Positions 17,593 through 25,236 of a stretch of 64,000 bases of DNA are shown here, one piece after another (the stretch's first letter is position 1; each line of letters starts with the position of its first letter). The notes below the pieces were generated by a model. It did not search any database and was not told the DNA's origin. It worked only from the letters and a program-made list of their open reading frames with translations. Origin of the DNA: Flavobacteriaceae bacterium UBA6231. GTDB lineage: Bacteria > Bacteroidota > Bacteroidia > Flavobacteriales > Flavobacteriaceae. The DNA lies in NCBI GenBank assembly GCA_002441545.1, contig DJWL01000201.1, positions 1 through 64,000 of the forward strand. Direction: 5' to 3'. Both the position numbers and the translations under genes were made by a program.

Positions 17593-17857
17593 AATTAAAG
17601 TTAGTTCTGATTATTGATTTATAAAAATAAAAAATAAACAACCATATAATGACCAAAAAGGGAATGAAAAAAAATTCTAGTTTAGAAAACAACAAACATG
17701 TTGGTTAATCATTTTGTTTAGTTAAAAAAGACCATTCCCTTTAGATAATTAAAACAGCAAAAGTCAAAATATGGCATAAAAGATAAAGTAATTTGTTGTT
17801 CATTTTATCTCATGTTGAATTAGTCACTCATATTTTGAGCATTATTTTGAGTTAGCT

Positions 17858-17898
17858 GCAAGACACTCGTGGTAGTGGATCGGGTGTCTTGCTTTTTT
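17858..17898 (+). terminator. Intrinsic terminator
   Basis: Nine-bp arms GCAAGACAC / GTGTCTTGC are followed by six T. It lies 266 bp after the DsbD-like gene and could end that operon or a small unseen transcript. The stretch 17593-18208 otherwise holds no gene. It contains an imperfect inverted repeat AAAGGGAATG / CATTCCCTTT near 17657 and 17730, and a second hairpin around GGCGCTTTTAATGCATAAAGCGCT near 18075 (described in two halves: GGCGCTTTT and AAAGCGCT). Confidence 0.75.
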
Positions 17899-18208
17899 GA
17901 ATCCTTGCGCAAGCGGGGATCTCATTGTCACTTCGAGTATTTTTTCAGAATATTAAATTAAGATGAAAAATGTATCGAGAAGCTATAAAGAGGAAGCAGA
18001 ATGATAAAAATTAATATATAATTTTTCAAAGCAATTCCCTAAACTTTTGACATAGTTTATTTAATTGTAATAGGGGCGCTTTTAATGCATAAAGCGCTCT
18101 TATTTTTAAACCGCCAAATATCAAACACCTATGAGAAATGTATTAACAAAAACGAGAATAATTATCTAGGTGTTACATCTGACCGAAATATAGTATAAAT
18201 AGAAACAG

Positions 18209-18670
18209 ATGAAAAAATTAATATATGCTTTATTAAGCCTTCTCTTTGGTATCACTACAACAGCACAAAGTAAAAACAATGATTATGTTGAGTGGCGTTT
18301 CACAGTTAAAAAAGCAAGTGTAAACACATTTGCAATTCACGTAACGGCCCTAATTGATTCGCCGTGGCGTATTTATACAAAATTGTTAAATATTCCAAAC
18401 AGTTCCCTATTTAGTATTGCTTATGATTCCAACGCCTTTGTGATTTTTAAAAATAAGTTACAAGAAATAGGTACACCAATTGAACAATATGACGAGGTCG
18501 TTAAAGAACAAGTTAGGTCTTACAGGGTAGCGGCCAATTTTGTACAAACAGTAATGCTTATTGTTGATGAGTCTGTAACATTACATGGCAAAATAGCCTA
18601 TGTCATTGGCGATGGCATTGGCAAACTTGAAACCCTAAAAGAAAAATTTAAAATAACCTTAAACCAATGA
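18209..18670 (+). CDS. Secreted DsbD-alpha-like paralogue without cysteines
   Basis: 153 residues. A signal peptide (about 1-20, ending TTAQ) is followed by a domain whose layout mirrors the gene at 17089: WRFTVKKAS ... SPWRIYTK corresponds to WSCNVSIEH ... DSWHLYSN. No cysteine remains, so it cannot carry out thiol exchange. I infer a divergent duplicate kept for binding, or a decaying copy. It stands alone with 600 bp upstream, outside the operon of its paralogue. Confidence 0.6.
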   Translation: MKKLIYALLSLLFGITTTAQSKNNDYVEWRFTVKKASVNTFAIHVTALIDSPWRIYTKLLNIPNSSLFSIAYDSNAFVIFKNKLQEIGTPIEQYDEVVKEQVRSYRVAANFVQTVMLIVDESVTLHGKIAYVIGDGIGKLETLKEKFKITLNQ

Positions 18671-18811
18671 CATAAAACAAAAATAATTAGATTAATAGCA
18701 ACTAGCTAAATTCAAGCTTTTGAGGGATTAATAAAGTGTTGAACATCTAGGGTACTTCCTTATACCCTAAATCTTCCAATGGAGTATTAATATTAATCTA
18801 AACAATTAAAC

Positions 18812-19666
18812 TTGAAAACTTACCACCAACTAATCAACCATTTAGAGCATAACCTTACAGCACTTGAAAATCAAATACAAAATCTACACTGTCTATCCGA
18901 ACAAAGCATAACCCAATGCAAAAATGTGTTGGAACAACTAAAAGCAGAGGTTGATAAACACCAGTTTAATAATCCAAAAGAGGAAATAGAATTTTTTAAG
19001 GTCATCAAACCAAAAGTGTTGAGTTACTTAATCTTTTATGTAAAACGATTGCACATAGAAAGCAAACGTGCTATAGAAGGCAATAAAGAACAAATAAAAT
19101 ACCTTAAAAAGTACATTACAAGATTCCAAAGTTATTTCAATAACAATTTAGAGTTCTACCATTATTACAAAAGCCATGCAACCCATCTGGACGAACAATA
19201 TTTTTTAAGGGAAAATAAACAAGTCCGTTTAAACATAGAAGCCTATCATTTTTTCACCGACGACCAATTCTCAACCAGTCACGACACCACCGTGGCAACC
19301 ATCATGGCATACACCAAACTGATTGAATACCTTAAAAACGAAATTAACAAACTAAATAACACCACACACCACATGCAAACCATCAACCCATTTCAAAAAG
19401 AAGAAACCAAATTCCAATGGACTGGCAATTATCGGGAAGTAGTAGAGTTTTGCTATGCCTTATGTGCATCCGGCAGAATAAATAACGGTAATGTCAACAT
19501 TAAGGAATTCACGCTGGCCATCCAGGACCTATTAAATATCAAAAACAATAATTATTATCACGTCTTTGGCGAGGTAAAAGCCCGAAAGATAAACCGTACC
19601 AAGTTTATGGATCTTCTTAAAGAGTCATTGTTAAAATACATGGATAACCAGGATGCCCTAAATTAA
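18812..19666 (+). CDS. rteC: RteC-family regulator of a mobile element
   Basis: 284 residues matching the RteC family known from Bacteroides conjugative transposons (CTnDOT), where RteC activates excision genes. Recognisable parts are the acidic-helical N-terminal region and the C-terminal ELYALCASGRINN-like segment (VVEFCYALCASGRINNG, FGEVKARKINRTKFMDLLK). The only in-frame initiation codon at the family's start is TTG at 18812; no ATG lies nearby upstream. It opens the maintenance block with the HTH, replication-like and DnaC-like genes, indicating that 18.8-23 kb belongs to a mobile element. Confidence 0.85.
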   Translation: MKTYHQLINHLEHNLTALENQIQNLHCLSEQSITQCKNVLEQLKAEVDKHQFNNPKEEIEFFKVIKPKVLSYLIFYVKRLHIESKRAIEGNKEQIKYLKKYITRFQSYFNNNLEFYHYYKSHATHLDEQYFLRENKQVRLNIEAYHFFTDDQFSTSHDTTVATIMAYTKLIEYLKNEINKLNNTTHHMQTINPFQKEETKFQWTGNYREVVEFCYALCASGRINNGNVNIKEFTLAIQDLLNIKNNNYYHVFGEVKARKINRTKFMDLLKESLLKYMDNQDALN

Positions 19667-19677
19667 CCCTAAAGGCT

Positions 19678-19800
19678 CCTCCCTTTAGTTAAAGGGAGGT
19701 GTCAATACCGACCGTAAGCGTCGGGATGGACGGAGGGTTTGAAATTTAAGAAGTTATTATTGCGAGTAGTCTCGATAAGTATCGGGCGACGTGGTAGTCT
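19678..19800. repeat. Dispersed repeats downstream of rteC
   Basis: 19678-19699 is a 10-bp hairpin (CCTCCCTTTA / TAAAGGGAGG) followed by a GACGGAGGGTTT tail; the same family, with CCTTCCC arms, is at 21319-21382. 19757-19800 is a member of the ATTGCGAG...CGTGGTAGTC family. Both are common intergenic repeats in Bacteroidota genomes. Confidence 0.7.
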
Positions 19801-19809
19801 TTGTCTCTT

Positions 19810-19848
19810 AAACACCCAAGTAATACCCAACTTGGGTGTTTTTGTTTG
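19810..19848 (+). terminator. Intrinsic terminator of rteC
   Basis: Arms AACACCCAAG / CTTGGGTGTT, a short loop and TTTTTGTTTG downstream form a canonical terminator about 145 bp after the rteC stop, beyond the dispersed repeats. Confidence 0.8.
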
Positions 19849-20015
19849 TCATGAAATCTAGATGATTTTAAGCCAAATATTTCTAAAGGAGTGCTACAAT
19901 TCCAACAAGCAAACCACAATTAATATGACAAAAAAAATCACCCACCGTAGGTGTTACGTATGTATAAAATCAAACAAACTACATCAATTTTGCCATACGA
20001 GAGTCAAATTACTAT

Positions 20016-20056
20016 AAAGCCGTCAACTAAAAAATGTTAACCATTGGCGGCTTTTT
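20016..20056 (+). terminator. Intrinsic terminator
   Basis: Eleven-bp stem AAAGCCGTCAA / TTGGCGGCTTT with a T6 tail, lying between rteC and the HTH gene. A second terminator so close to the first suggests a short transcript starting near 19900, or a boundary between repeat insertions. Confidence 0.75.
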
Positions 20057-20075
20057 TAACCGCTTAAAGGGTTGT

Positions 20076-20110
20076 CATTGCGAGGAGCTTCGCGACGTGG
20101 CAATCTTTTT
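20076..20110. repeat. Dispersed GTCATTGCGAGGA-type repeat
   Basis: Palindromic unit with GTCATTGCGAGGA, GCTTCGCGACG and GCAATC blocks, of the same family as the one inserted in the FecR gene (8117-8149). It lies just upstream of the HTH gene; an in-frame ATG that would include it in that protein is therefore not the true start. Confidence 0.75.
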
Positions 20111-20134
20111 AAAGCAACTAAAACATTATTAAAA

Positions 20135-20413
20135 ATGCCAGCAAACATCATCACAACAGAAGATCTCCAGGTATTCAAATCAGAACTATTGGAAGACATC
20201 AAACAAATCATCAACCACCAATCTGGATTCGCACCCAAAAAGTGGCTCAAATCCCCCGAAGTCCGCGACCTCTTAAGCATCTCTCCAGGCACACTCCAAA
20301 ACCTGCGTATCAATGGCACATTACCATTCACAAAAGTAGGAGGAGTCATCTACTACGACTACGACGAAATCCAAAAAATCTTCGAAGACAACCGCATCCA
20401 CAACAAATACTAA
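20135..20413 (+). CDS. Excisionase-like helix-turn-helix DNA-binding protein
   Basis: 92 residues from the ATG at 20135. A helical N-terminal segment (TTEDLQVFKSELLEDIKQI) precedes a winged HTH of the MerR/excisionase HTH_17 type (KWLKSPEVRDLLSISPGTLQNLRINGTLPFTKVGG read in parts, ending YYDYDEIQKIFED). Proteins of this type sit next to rteC and replication or mobilisation genes in Bacteroides mobilisable elements and act as excision or regulatory factors. The larger frame starting at 20072 merely translates the dispersed repeat. Confidence 0.82.
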   Translation: MPANIITTEDLQVFKSELLEDIKQIINHQSGFAPKKWLKSPEVRDLLSISPGTLQNLRINGTLPFTKVGGVIYYDYDEIQKIFEDNRIHNKY

Positions 20414-20681
20414 ATCCCTGCGTGGTCAGTGAGCGTTGGTCAGTGAGCGTTGGTTATTGAGCGAAGTCGAAGTAAGTCGAACTGTGGTTACTGAGAAATG
20501 GTTACTGAGCGTAGTCGAAGTAAGTGGAAGTAAGTCGAACCATCAAAAGGTTTTCAGAATCAAAAAGCTCCCATCTTCAGATGAAGAGGGGTGGCACTGG
20601 CTGTCAGGTAAGACAGGCAGTGTCGGGGAGTTTGAAATAAAAATTAATTGTCACCCCGAACGCAGTCGAGGGGTCTCATTA
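20414..20681. repeat. Cluster of dispersed short repeats
   Basis: Several tandem variants of GGTTACTGAGCG(A/T)AGTCGAAGT occupy 20420-20540, and 20650-20676 is a GTCACCCCGAACGCAGTCGAGG unit related to the second repeat in the FecR gene. Nothing here is likely to be translated. Confidence 0.7.
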
Positions 20682-21301
20682 TGCAAGAAGTAAATTACAT
20701 AACCCACTTAAACGCAGTCTTTGACCAATTCTCAAAAGATAGCAGGTTAAACCCAACCCACATAAGCCTCTATGTGTCCCTATTCCAACTATGGAACACC
20801 AACAGGTTTGTCGAAGTGTTTTTTGTAAACAGGGAAGAAGTCATGCAATACTCCAAAATTGGTTCAAAATCCACCTACCACAGATGCATCAAAGAACTGA
20901 GCCATTGGAACTACATTGTGTATTACCCATCCCACAACCCATTCAAAGGCAGTAAAATCAAGATGCTCAAATGTTCCCCTGAGCAAGCCTGTCCCGAGCA
21001 TGGTCGAGGGGTCGAAGGGTCGAGACAATCATCTGAATCTCACTATCCCAAAACAAGGACAACCTCTGGACAAGCTCTGGTACACTACCGTCCCAAAATC
21101 GAGACAAGCACTGGACAAGCATTGGTACCTTTATATAAACATAATAAAACAATAGAAAACAATAAAACAATTAAAAAAGAAAAAATTAATAAAAAAGAAA
21201 GTTTTGAAAATTTGGAAAATGGCAACAAACAACCCCGAACAGTCCCAAATCAGGACAACCTCAAGACAACCAAAACCAAAAATTACAACGAACCGCTGTA
21301 A
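20682..21301 (+). CDS. Replication-initiator-like winged-helix protein of mobile elements
   Basis: 206 residues from the ATG at 20682, chosen because upstream in-frame codons belong to a dispersed repeat. The N-terminal ~105 residues (NPTHISLYVSLFQLWN, VNREEVMQYSKIGSKSTYHRCIKEL) form a DnaD/replication-protein-like winged helix as in Bacteroidota element proteins encoded just before DnaC-like ATPases. The C-terminal half is low complexity and contains another translated dispersed repeat (PEQACPEHGRGVEG), a small duplicated segment with SGQALV/TGQALV, then Lys/Asn-rich sequence. Together with the ATPase it probably makes an element-encoded replication or helicase-loading pair. Confidence 0.65.
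20974..21024. repeat. Dispersed repeat inside the replication-like gene
   Basis: The block CCCCTGAGCAAGCCTGTCCC ... GAGCATGGTCGAGGGGTCGA is a typical Bacteroidota intergenic repeat that is translated here in frame. Another frame gives the familiar SLSKPV...VEGS-type peptide of this repeat. Confidence 0.7.
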
Positions 21302-21318
21302 TGAAAAGCAAAAAAGTT

Positions 21319-21382
21319 CCTTCCCTTGGTTAAGGGAAGGTGGATTAAGCTTCAGAAAAGAAGCTTAAGACGGAAGGGTTAG
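21319..21382. repeat. Paired hairpins between replication-like and ATPase genes
   Basis: CCTTCCCTT / AAGGGAAGG (21319-21340) and TTAAGCTTC / GAAGCTTAA (21345-21368) are two adjacent hairpins followed by GACGGAAGGGTT. The first and the tail match the unit at 19678-19742. Confidence 0.65.
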
Positions 21383-21395
21383 TAAATTTAAAAGC

Positions 21396-22058
21396 ATGAG
21401 TAACACCAAACCACACATCATCATCGAAAAAGGCGTAGAGTACCACCTCGGAGAACTCCAAGGCGACCAAATCAACTACGATTTTGGTAAAATCCTTACC
21501 TACCTAGATCATAAGGGCAAAATGTTGTTTGGCAAAAACTTTAAAATTTACGAAGAAGATGAGGTCATACTCTTCAAACTCTGTATCTATTTCATCAAAG
21601 ATTACGACTACTGTAAAAAATTCAACATCGACCCCAACAAAGGCATTCTGCTGTCCGGTCCGGTAGGTTGTGGCAAAACAAGTTTAATGAAGCTTTTAAA
21701 GCATATTGTACCCCATCAAAAACCCTATGAAGTCATTCCGGCCAGAAACATCACCTTTGCATTCAACAATATTGGCTACAAAACCATCGAAGATTATGGC
21801 AACAGCAATTACTATTGCTTCGACGATTTAGGGGTCGAAACAACCGGCCGTCACTTCGGGAAAGACTGCAACGTCATGGGAGAAATCATTCTCTCCAGAT
21901 ACGACTTATTTCTACACAGCAAAATAAAAACCCACGCCACCACCAACCTAAACGCCCAGGAACTAGAAGACCTCTACGGCAACCGTGTCCGCTCAAGAAT
22001 GCGTCAACTTTTTAACTTAATTGCCTTCGATGAAAAAAGTACAGATAAACGTGTCTAA
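21396..22058 (+). CDS. DnaC-like AAA+ ATPase (helicase-loader type)
   Basis: 220 residues. Walker A is GPVGCGKTS at 88-96, Walker B is YCFDDLG with D143-D144, sensor 1 is THATTNLN, and a C-terminal Arg-rich GNRVRSRMRQLFNLI resembles the arginine-finger segment of DnaC/IstB proteins. It would load the replicative helicase for the element, following the replication-like gene. IstB-type transposition helpers are the alternative, but no IstA lies beside it. A diverged, frameshifted copy of its last ~40 codons is at 22890-23023. Confidence 0.8.
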   Translation: MSNTKPHIIIEKGVEYHLGELQGDQINYDFGKILTYLDHKGKMLFGKNFKIYEEDEVILFKLCIYFIKDYDYCKKFNIDPNKGILLSGPVGCGKTSLMKLLKHIVPHQKPYEVIPARNITFAFNNIGYKTIEDYGNSNYYCFDDLGVETTGRHFGKDCNVMGEIILSRYDLFLHSKIKTHATTNLNAQELEDLYGNRVRSRMRQLFNLIAFDEKSTDKRV

Positions 22059-22100
22059 AAAGCAGTAAAATTAGCTCACAAATTCCCTCTATTTAGGCCT

Positions 22101-22724
22101 ATGCAAAAAATCAATGTCTTTTGGTCCTGGTTTCAAGAATGCAAAAATGAATTATATTATCTGCATAAGTATAATCTTGAAGTCCAAAGTTATTATTTCG
22201 GTGAATTGACATCAAAACTGGAAGACTATGACAAATCATTAGGGTTTGTGATCAAATACCCAGTAACTGTAGAAAAAGCAGAGATGGTCATCACTGCAAA
22301 TGGCAATCCAGATGGCGTAATCTACGTTCGTAACCTAATAGCTCAGGCCCCCAACCTTTCCAATTGGAAGTTCACGGCATTTATTCAGCCCATAATAGAT
22401 TTAGAGGCCTGTAGGCAGGGTAAAGATGACCCCTATGAATTTAACGAGCTCACCATTAAAGCAAGCGATATAAAATGGCTTCCAGTGGAGCATCATGAAG
22501 CCACAAACAAGTTAAGCCTGATGGTCTATATGATGGGGTACAAACAAATAATTAAAGATATTGGCCCTACGACATTAGAGGATTATATTTTCACCATATT
22601 TCAGGATCTTTTAGGAGAAGCCATTGTGTATAAAAAAATTGAGAATGTGTATTATGACGACCTATTGTTCAATCAACTCGAAGTTTTTCCTATCCATGAA
22701 TTACCAGAATACCTTTCAGAGTAA
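22101..22724 (+). CDS. Hypothetical protein
   Basis: 207 residues, family not recognised. It has no signal peptide or membrane segment. The sequence is acidic and mixed alpha/beta (VFWSWFQECKNELYYLH; KLSLMVYMMGYKQIIKDIGPTTLEDYIFTIFQDLLGEAIVYKKI read in parts). The layout resembles small stand-alone immunity or adaptor proteins of about 200 residues found in Bacteroidota genomes, but no function can be claimed. It lies between the ATPase gene and the repeat that opens the defence block, so it may have been inserted together with it. Confidence 0.6.
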   Translation: MQKINVFWSWFQECKNELYYLHKYNLEVQSYYFGELTSKLEDYDKSLGFVIKYPVTVEKAEMVITANGNPDGVIYVRNLIAQAPNLSNWKFTAFIQPIIDLEACRQGKDDPYEFNELTIKASDIKWLPVEHHEATNKLSLMVYMMGYKQIIKDIGPTTLEDYIFTIFQDLLGEAIVYKKIENVYYDDLLFNQLEVFPIHELPEYLSE

Positions 22725-22749
22725 GTAGTGCTCAACACCGGTCCGAGCA

Positions 22750-22832
22750 CCTGCCTGCTGAAAGAATGAAGGCAGGTTAAAAAAATGTCCAGTGGACATT
22801 TTTAGTGAAGGGGCCAGCTAGCGTATTGGCAA
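22750..22832. repeat. Palindromic repeat, left copy bracketing the defence block
   Basis: 22752-22776 has CTGCC/GGCAG arms. 22778-22832 contains the palindrome AAAATGTCC-N3-GGACATTTTT followed by AGTGAAGGGGCCAG and GCGTATTGGCA. A related block with the same order is at 35126-35180 on the far side of the restriction/Pycsar genes. Confidence 0.7.
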
Positions 22833-22889
22833 ATAAATTCACCTAACAACATCAAATTAAACGTTACCAAAACATAAAATCAAAAAAAA

Positions 22890-23023
22890 CCATGCCACCA
22901 CCAACCTAAACGCCAATGAAGTCGAACCTCTACGGCAACCGTGTCCGCTCTCAAATGCGTCAACTCTTCAACTTAATTGCATTTGACCAAAAAAGTAAAA
23001 GCAAGAGGGGTAAAATAACTTAA
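22890..23023 (+). pseudogene. Fragment of a DnaC-like ATPase gene
   Basis: About 110 bp closely resemble the 3' end of the ATPase gene at 21396 (GCCACCACCAACCTAAACGC, then TACGGCAACCGTGTCCGCTC, then AATGCGTCAACT). Two bases are missing after GAAGTCGAA, which shifts the frame, and the final codons differ. It is therefore a remnant of a second, diverged allele, evidence of a past recombination or duplication at this boundary. Confidence 0.8.
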
Positions 23024-23029
23024 TAAATA

Positions 23030-23106
23030 TGCAGTATAACGATTATGTATATTTAAATTTGCGGGTATTAATATTTTATGTATATTTGCAGTATAGTGAT
23101 TATGTA
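23030..23106 (+). promoter_or_regulatory. Promoter of the restriction operon with duplicated 20-bp element
   Basis: TATATTTGC at 23081-23089 with TTTG at 23058-23061, 19 bp apart, fits the Bacteroidota -7/-33 promoter. Two 20-bp near-identical elements (18/20; TGCAGTATA-N2-GATTATGTA) lie at 23030-23049 and 23087-23106, flanking the promoter. Such a layout could let one DNA-binding protein repress or loop the promoter. TGCAGTATAG also follows the promoter-like TATATTTG at 37510. Confidence 0.6.
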
Positions 23107-23114
23107 AATTATTT

Positions 23115-23714
23115 ATGCAAGTTAAAAATACAACATTAAAAAGAATTTTACAAGGAGAAGGTATTTCTTCAGGCTATTCTTTTCGTGGTAAGATTGAAGA
23201 TGATCCTAATGGCAAGCTAAAGGTAATACAACTTAAAGACTTAATCAATGATTATTCAGCTATTGGTGAAGAGTGTTATAAGGTGTCTGCAGAAGGCATT
23301 AAAGAAAAATACATCTTAAAAGATGGTGACATCCTCTTTATTTCTAAAGGCCAAAATAATAATGCTGTTACTTTTTCTTCTAATAATACACAAGGTTTGC
23401 ACATTGCATCCTCTGCTTTATTTGTGATTAATATAAATCCTGAAAAAGCAAATCCATATTACATCACTTGGTACATCAACCAATTACCAGTTCAAAACTA
23501 TATAAAACAAAATTTAACAGGCACCTATACGCCTACGGTTAATCGTAAAGTGGTTGAAAATATTCCTTTACAACTTCCTAATTTGGAAGAACAATCTAAA
23601 ATCGCAGCTTTAGGAGGGTTGGCTATTCAAGAAAAAAATTTACACACTCAAATTAAAGAATTAAGAGAGCAACTTATTAATAATCAATTATTAAATCACA
23701 TTAACAACAAGTAA
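23115..23714 (+). CDS. Half-size type I specificity subunit (single TRD)
   Basis: 199 residues, about half of a normal HsdS. It has one target-recognition domain (DGDILFISKGQNN, HIASSALFVINI, LTGTYTPTVNRKVVENIPLQLP) and one helical spacer (LEEQSKIAAL ... IKELREQLI). It precedes hsdM and is co-directional. It may dimerise to give an alternative palindromic specificity, or pair with the full-length S subunit encoded after hsdM. It does not share its TRD with that S protein, so it is not simply a broken copy. Confidence 0.8.
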   Translation: MQVKNTTLKRILQGEGISSGYSFRGKIEDDPNGKLKVIQLKDLINDYSAIGEECYKVSAEGIKEKYILKDGDILFISKGQNNNAVTFSSNNTQGLHIASSALFVININPEKANPYYITWYINQLPVQNYIKQNLTGTYTPTVNRKVVENIPLQLPNLEEQSKIAALGGLAIQEKNLHTQIKELREQLINNQLLNHINNK

Positions 23715-23724
23715 TACTAGTAAA

Positions 23725-25236
23725 ATGACCAATAAAAAACCATCTCAAGACCAAATCAATGCAGCATTATGGAATGCTTGCGACACCTTTAGAGGGGCAT
23801 TCGACTCTTCCGAATACAAAAACTACATCCTGGTATTTATGTTTATTAAATATTTAAGTGATGTCTGGGAAGACCATTATCAGGAATACAAAATACTATA
23901 TGGTGACAATGAAGAACTCATTCAGCGTAAGTTGGGTAGAGAGCGTTTTATTCTGCCTAAAAACTGCACCTTTAAATTTATTTATGAGAACAGGGACAAT
24001 CAAGACATAGGAGGTATTATAGATAAGGTGCTTGGTCAAATAGAAGAGCAAAATATAGAAAAGTTAGATGGGGTTTTTCGTAACATCAGTTTTAATTCAG
24101 ATAAGTTAGGGCAAACGAGAGACCGCAACCGTCGTTTAAAAAACTTAATTAACGACTTTGTGCAACCGGTATTGGATTTCCGTCCATCACTATGGGATGG
24201 TAAACAAGACATTTTGGGGGAGGCTTATATGTACTTGCTAGAAAAATTTGCTTCGGGGGCTGGCAAAAAAGGTGGTGAATTTTTTACGCCTAAAGAAGTG
24301 TCAAGCCTTTTGGCAAAATTAGTCAATCCTAAAGAAGGCGATCGTATTTGCGATCCTACCTGCGGGTCCGCATCATTATTGATTAAAGTGGCAGAAGAAG
24401 TTAAGGATAGTGAGGGCAATCCAACCAATAATTTTGCACTCTATGGTCAAGAATCTAACGGAGATACCTGGGCATTAAGTAAAATGAATTGCTTTTTACA
24501 TAGTATGGACTCGGCCCAAATTGAGTGGTGTGATACCATTAATAATCCAAAACTTATCGAGAACGATAGCTTGATGAAGTTTGATGTAGTTGTTGCAAAT
24601 CCACCATTCAGTTTAGATAAATGGGGACACGAAAATGCAGAAACAGACCGCTACAAACGCTTTTTAAGAGGTATCCCACCAAAATCAAAAGGCGATTATG
24701 CATTTATCTTGCACATGATAGAAACCGCATTACCAACAGGTAAAGTAGGGGTTATTGTGCCTCATGGTGTGTTGTTTAGAGGTAGTGCCGAAGGTAAAAT
24801 TCGTCAAAACTTAATTGAAGAAAACCTTTTGGAAGCGGTTATTGGCCTACCATCAAATCTCTTTTTTGGAACCGGCATTCCGGCAGCCATTTTAATCTTT
24901 AACAAGGCAAAAACAACAGATAGAGTCCTGTTTATTGATGCTAGTAAAGACTATCAAGATGGCAAAAAGCAAAATATCCTACGTAAAAAAGACATTAATA
25001 AAATTGTTGAAACTTTTAAACAGTTTACTGAAATTGAAAAATACAGCCATTTGGCAACATTAGATGAAATTGCTGAAAACGATTTCAATCTCAATATCCC
25101 ACGTTATGTAGACACCTTTGAAGAAGAAGAACCTGTAGATATTGCAGCAACACAGCAAGAAATTGAAAGATTGGAAAATGAGTTGGTAAAAGTGCGTGCT
25201 CAAATGGATAATTATTTAAAAGAACTAGGACTGTAA
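23725..25236 (+). CDS. hsdM: Type I restriction-modification DNA methyltransferase
   Basis: 503 residues, standard HsdM length. An HsdM_N helical domain is followed by an N6-adenine methyltransferase domain. SAM-binding motif I is DPTCGSASLL from D210, and catalytic motif IV is NPPF from N292. A C-terminal coiled coil (IERLENELVKVRAQMDNYLKEL) contacts HsdS. It methylates adenine at the site chosen by the S subunit. The stop TAA overlaps the hsdS ATG by one base (TAATG), coupling the two. Confidence 0.97.
   Translation: MTNKKPSQDQINAALWNACDTFRGAFDSSEYKNYILVFMFIKYLSDVWEDHYQEYKILYGDNEELIQRKLGRERFILPKNCTFKFIYENRDNQDIGGIIDKVLGQIEEQNIEKLDGVFRNISFNSDKLGQTRDRNRRLKNLINDFVQPVLDFRPSLWDGKQDILGEAYMYLLEKFASGAGKKGGEFFTPKEVSSLLAKLVNPKEGDRICDPTCGSASLLIKVAEEVKDSEGNPTNNFALYGQESNGDTWALSKMNCFLHSMDSAQIEWCDTINNPKLIENDSLMKFDVVVANPPFSLDKWGHENAETDRYKRFLRGIPPKSKGDYAFILHMIETALPTGKVGVIVPHGVLFRGSAEGKIRQNLIEENLLEAVIGLPSNLFFGTGIPAAILIFNKAKTTDRVLFIDASKDYQDGKKQNILRKKDINKIVETFKQFTEIEKYSHLATLDEIAENDFNLNIPRYVDTFEEEEPVDIAATQQEIERLENELVKVRAQMDNYLKELGL

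Noticed and set aside
20072..20134. Upstream start for the excisionase-like HTH protein
   Set aside because: The extra residues are the translation of a dispersed ATTGCGAGGA-type repeat; the ATG at 20135 gives the family-like N-terminus.
21396..22058. IstB of an IS21 element
   Set aside because: No istA gene or terminal repeats border it; the preceding replication-like gene suits a DnaC-type loader.
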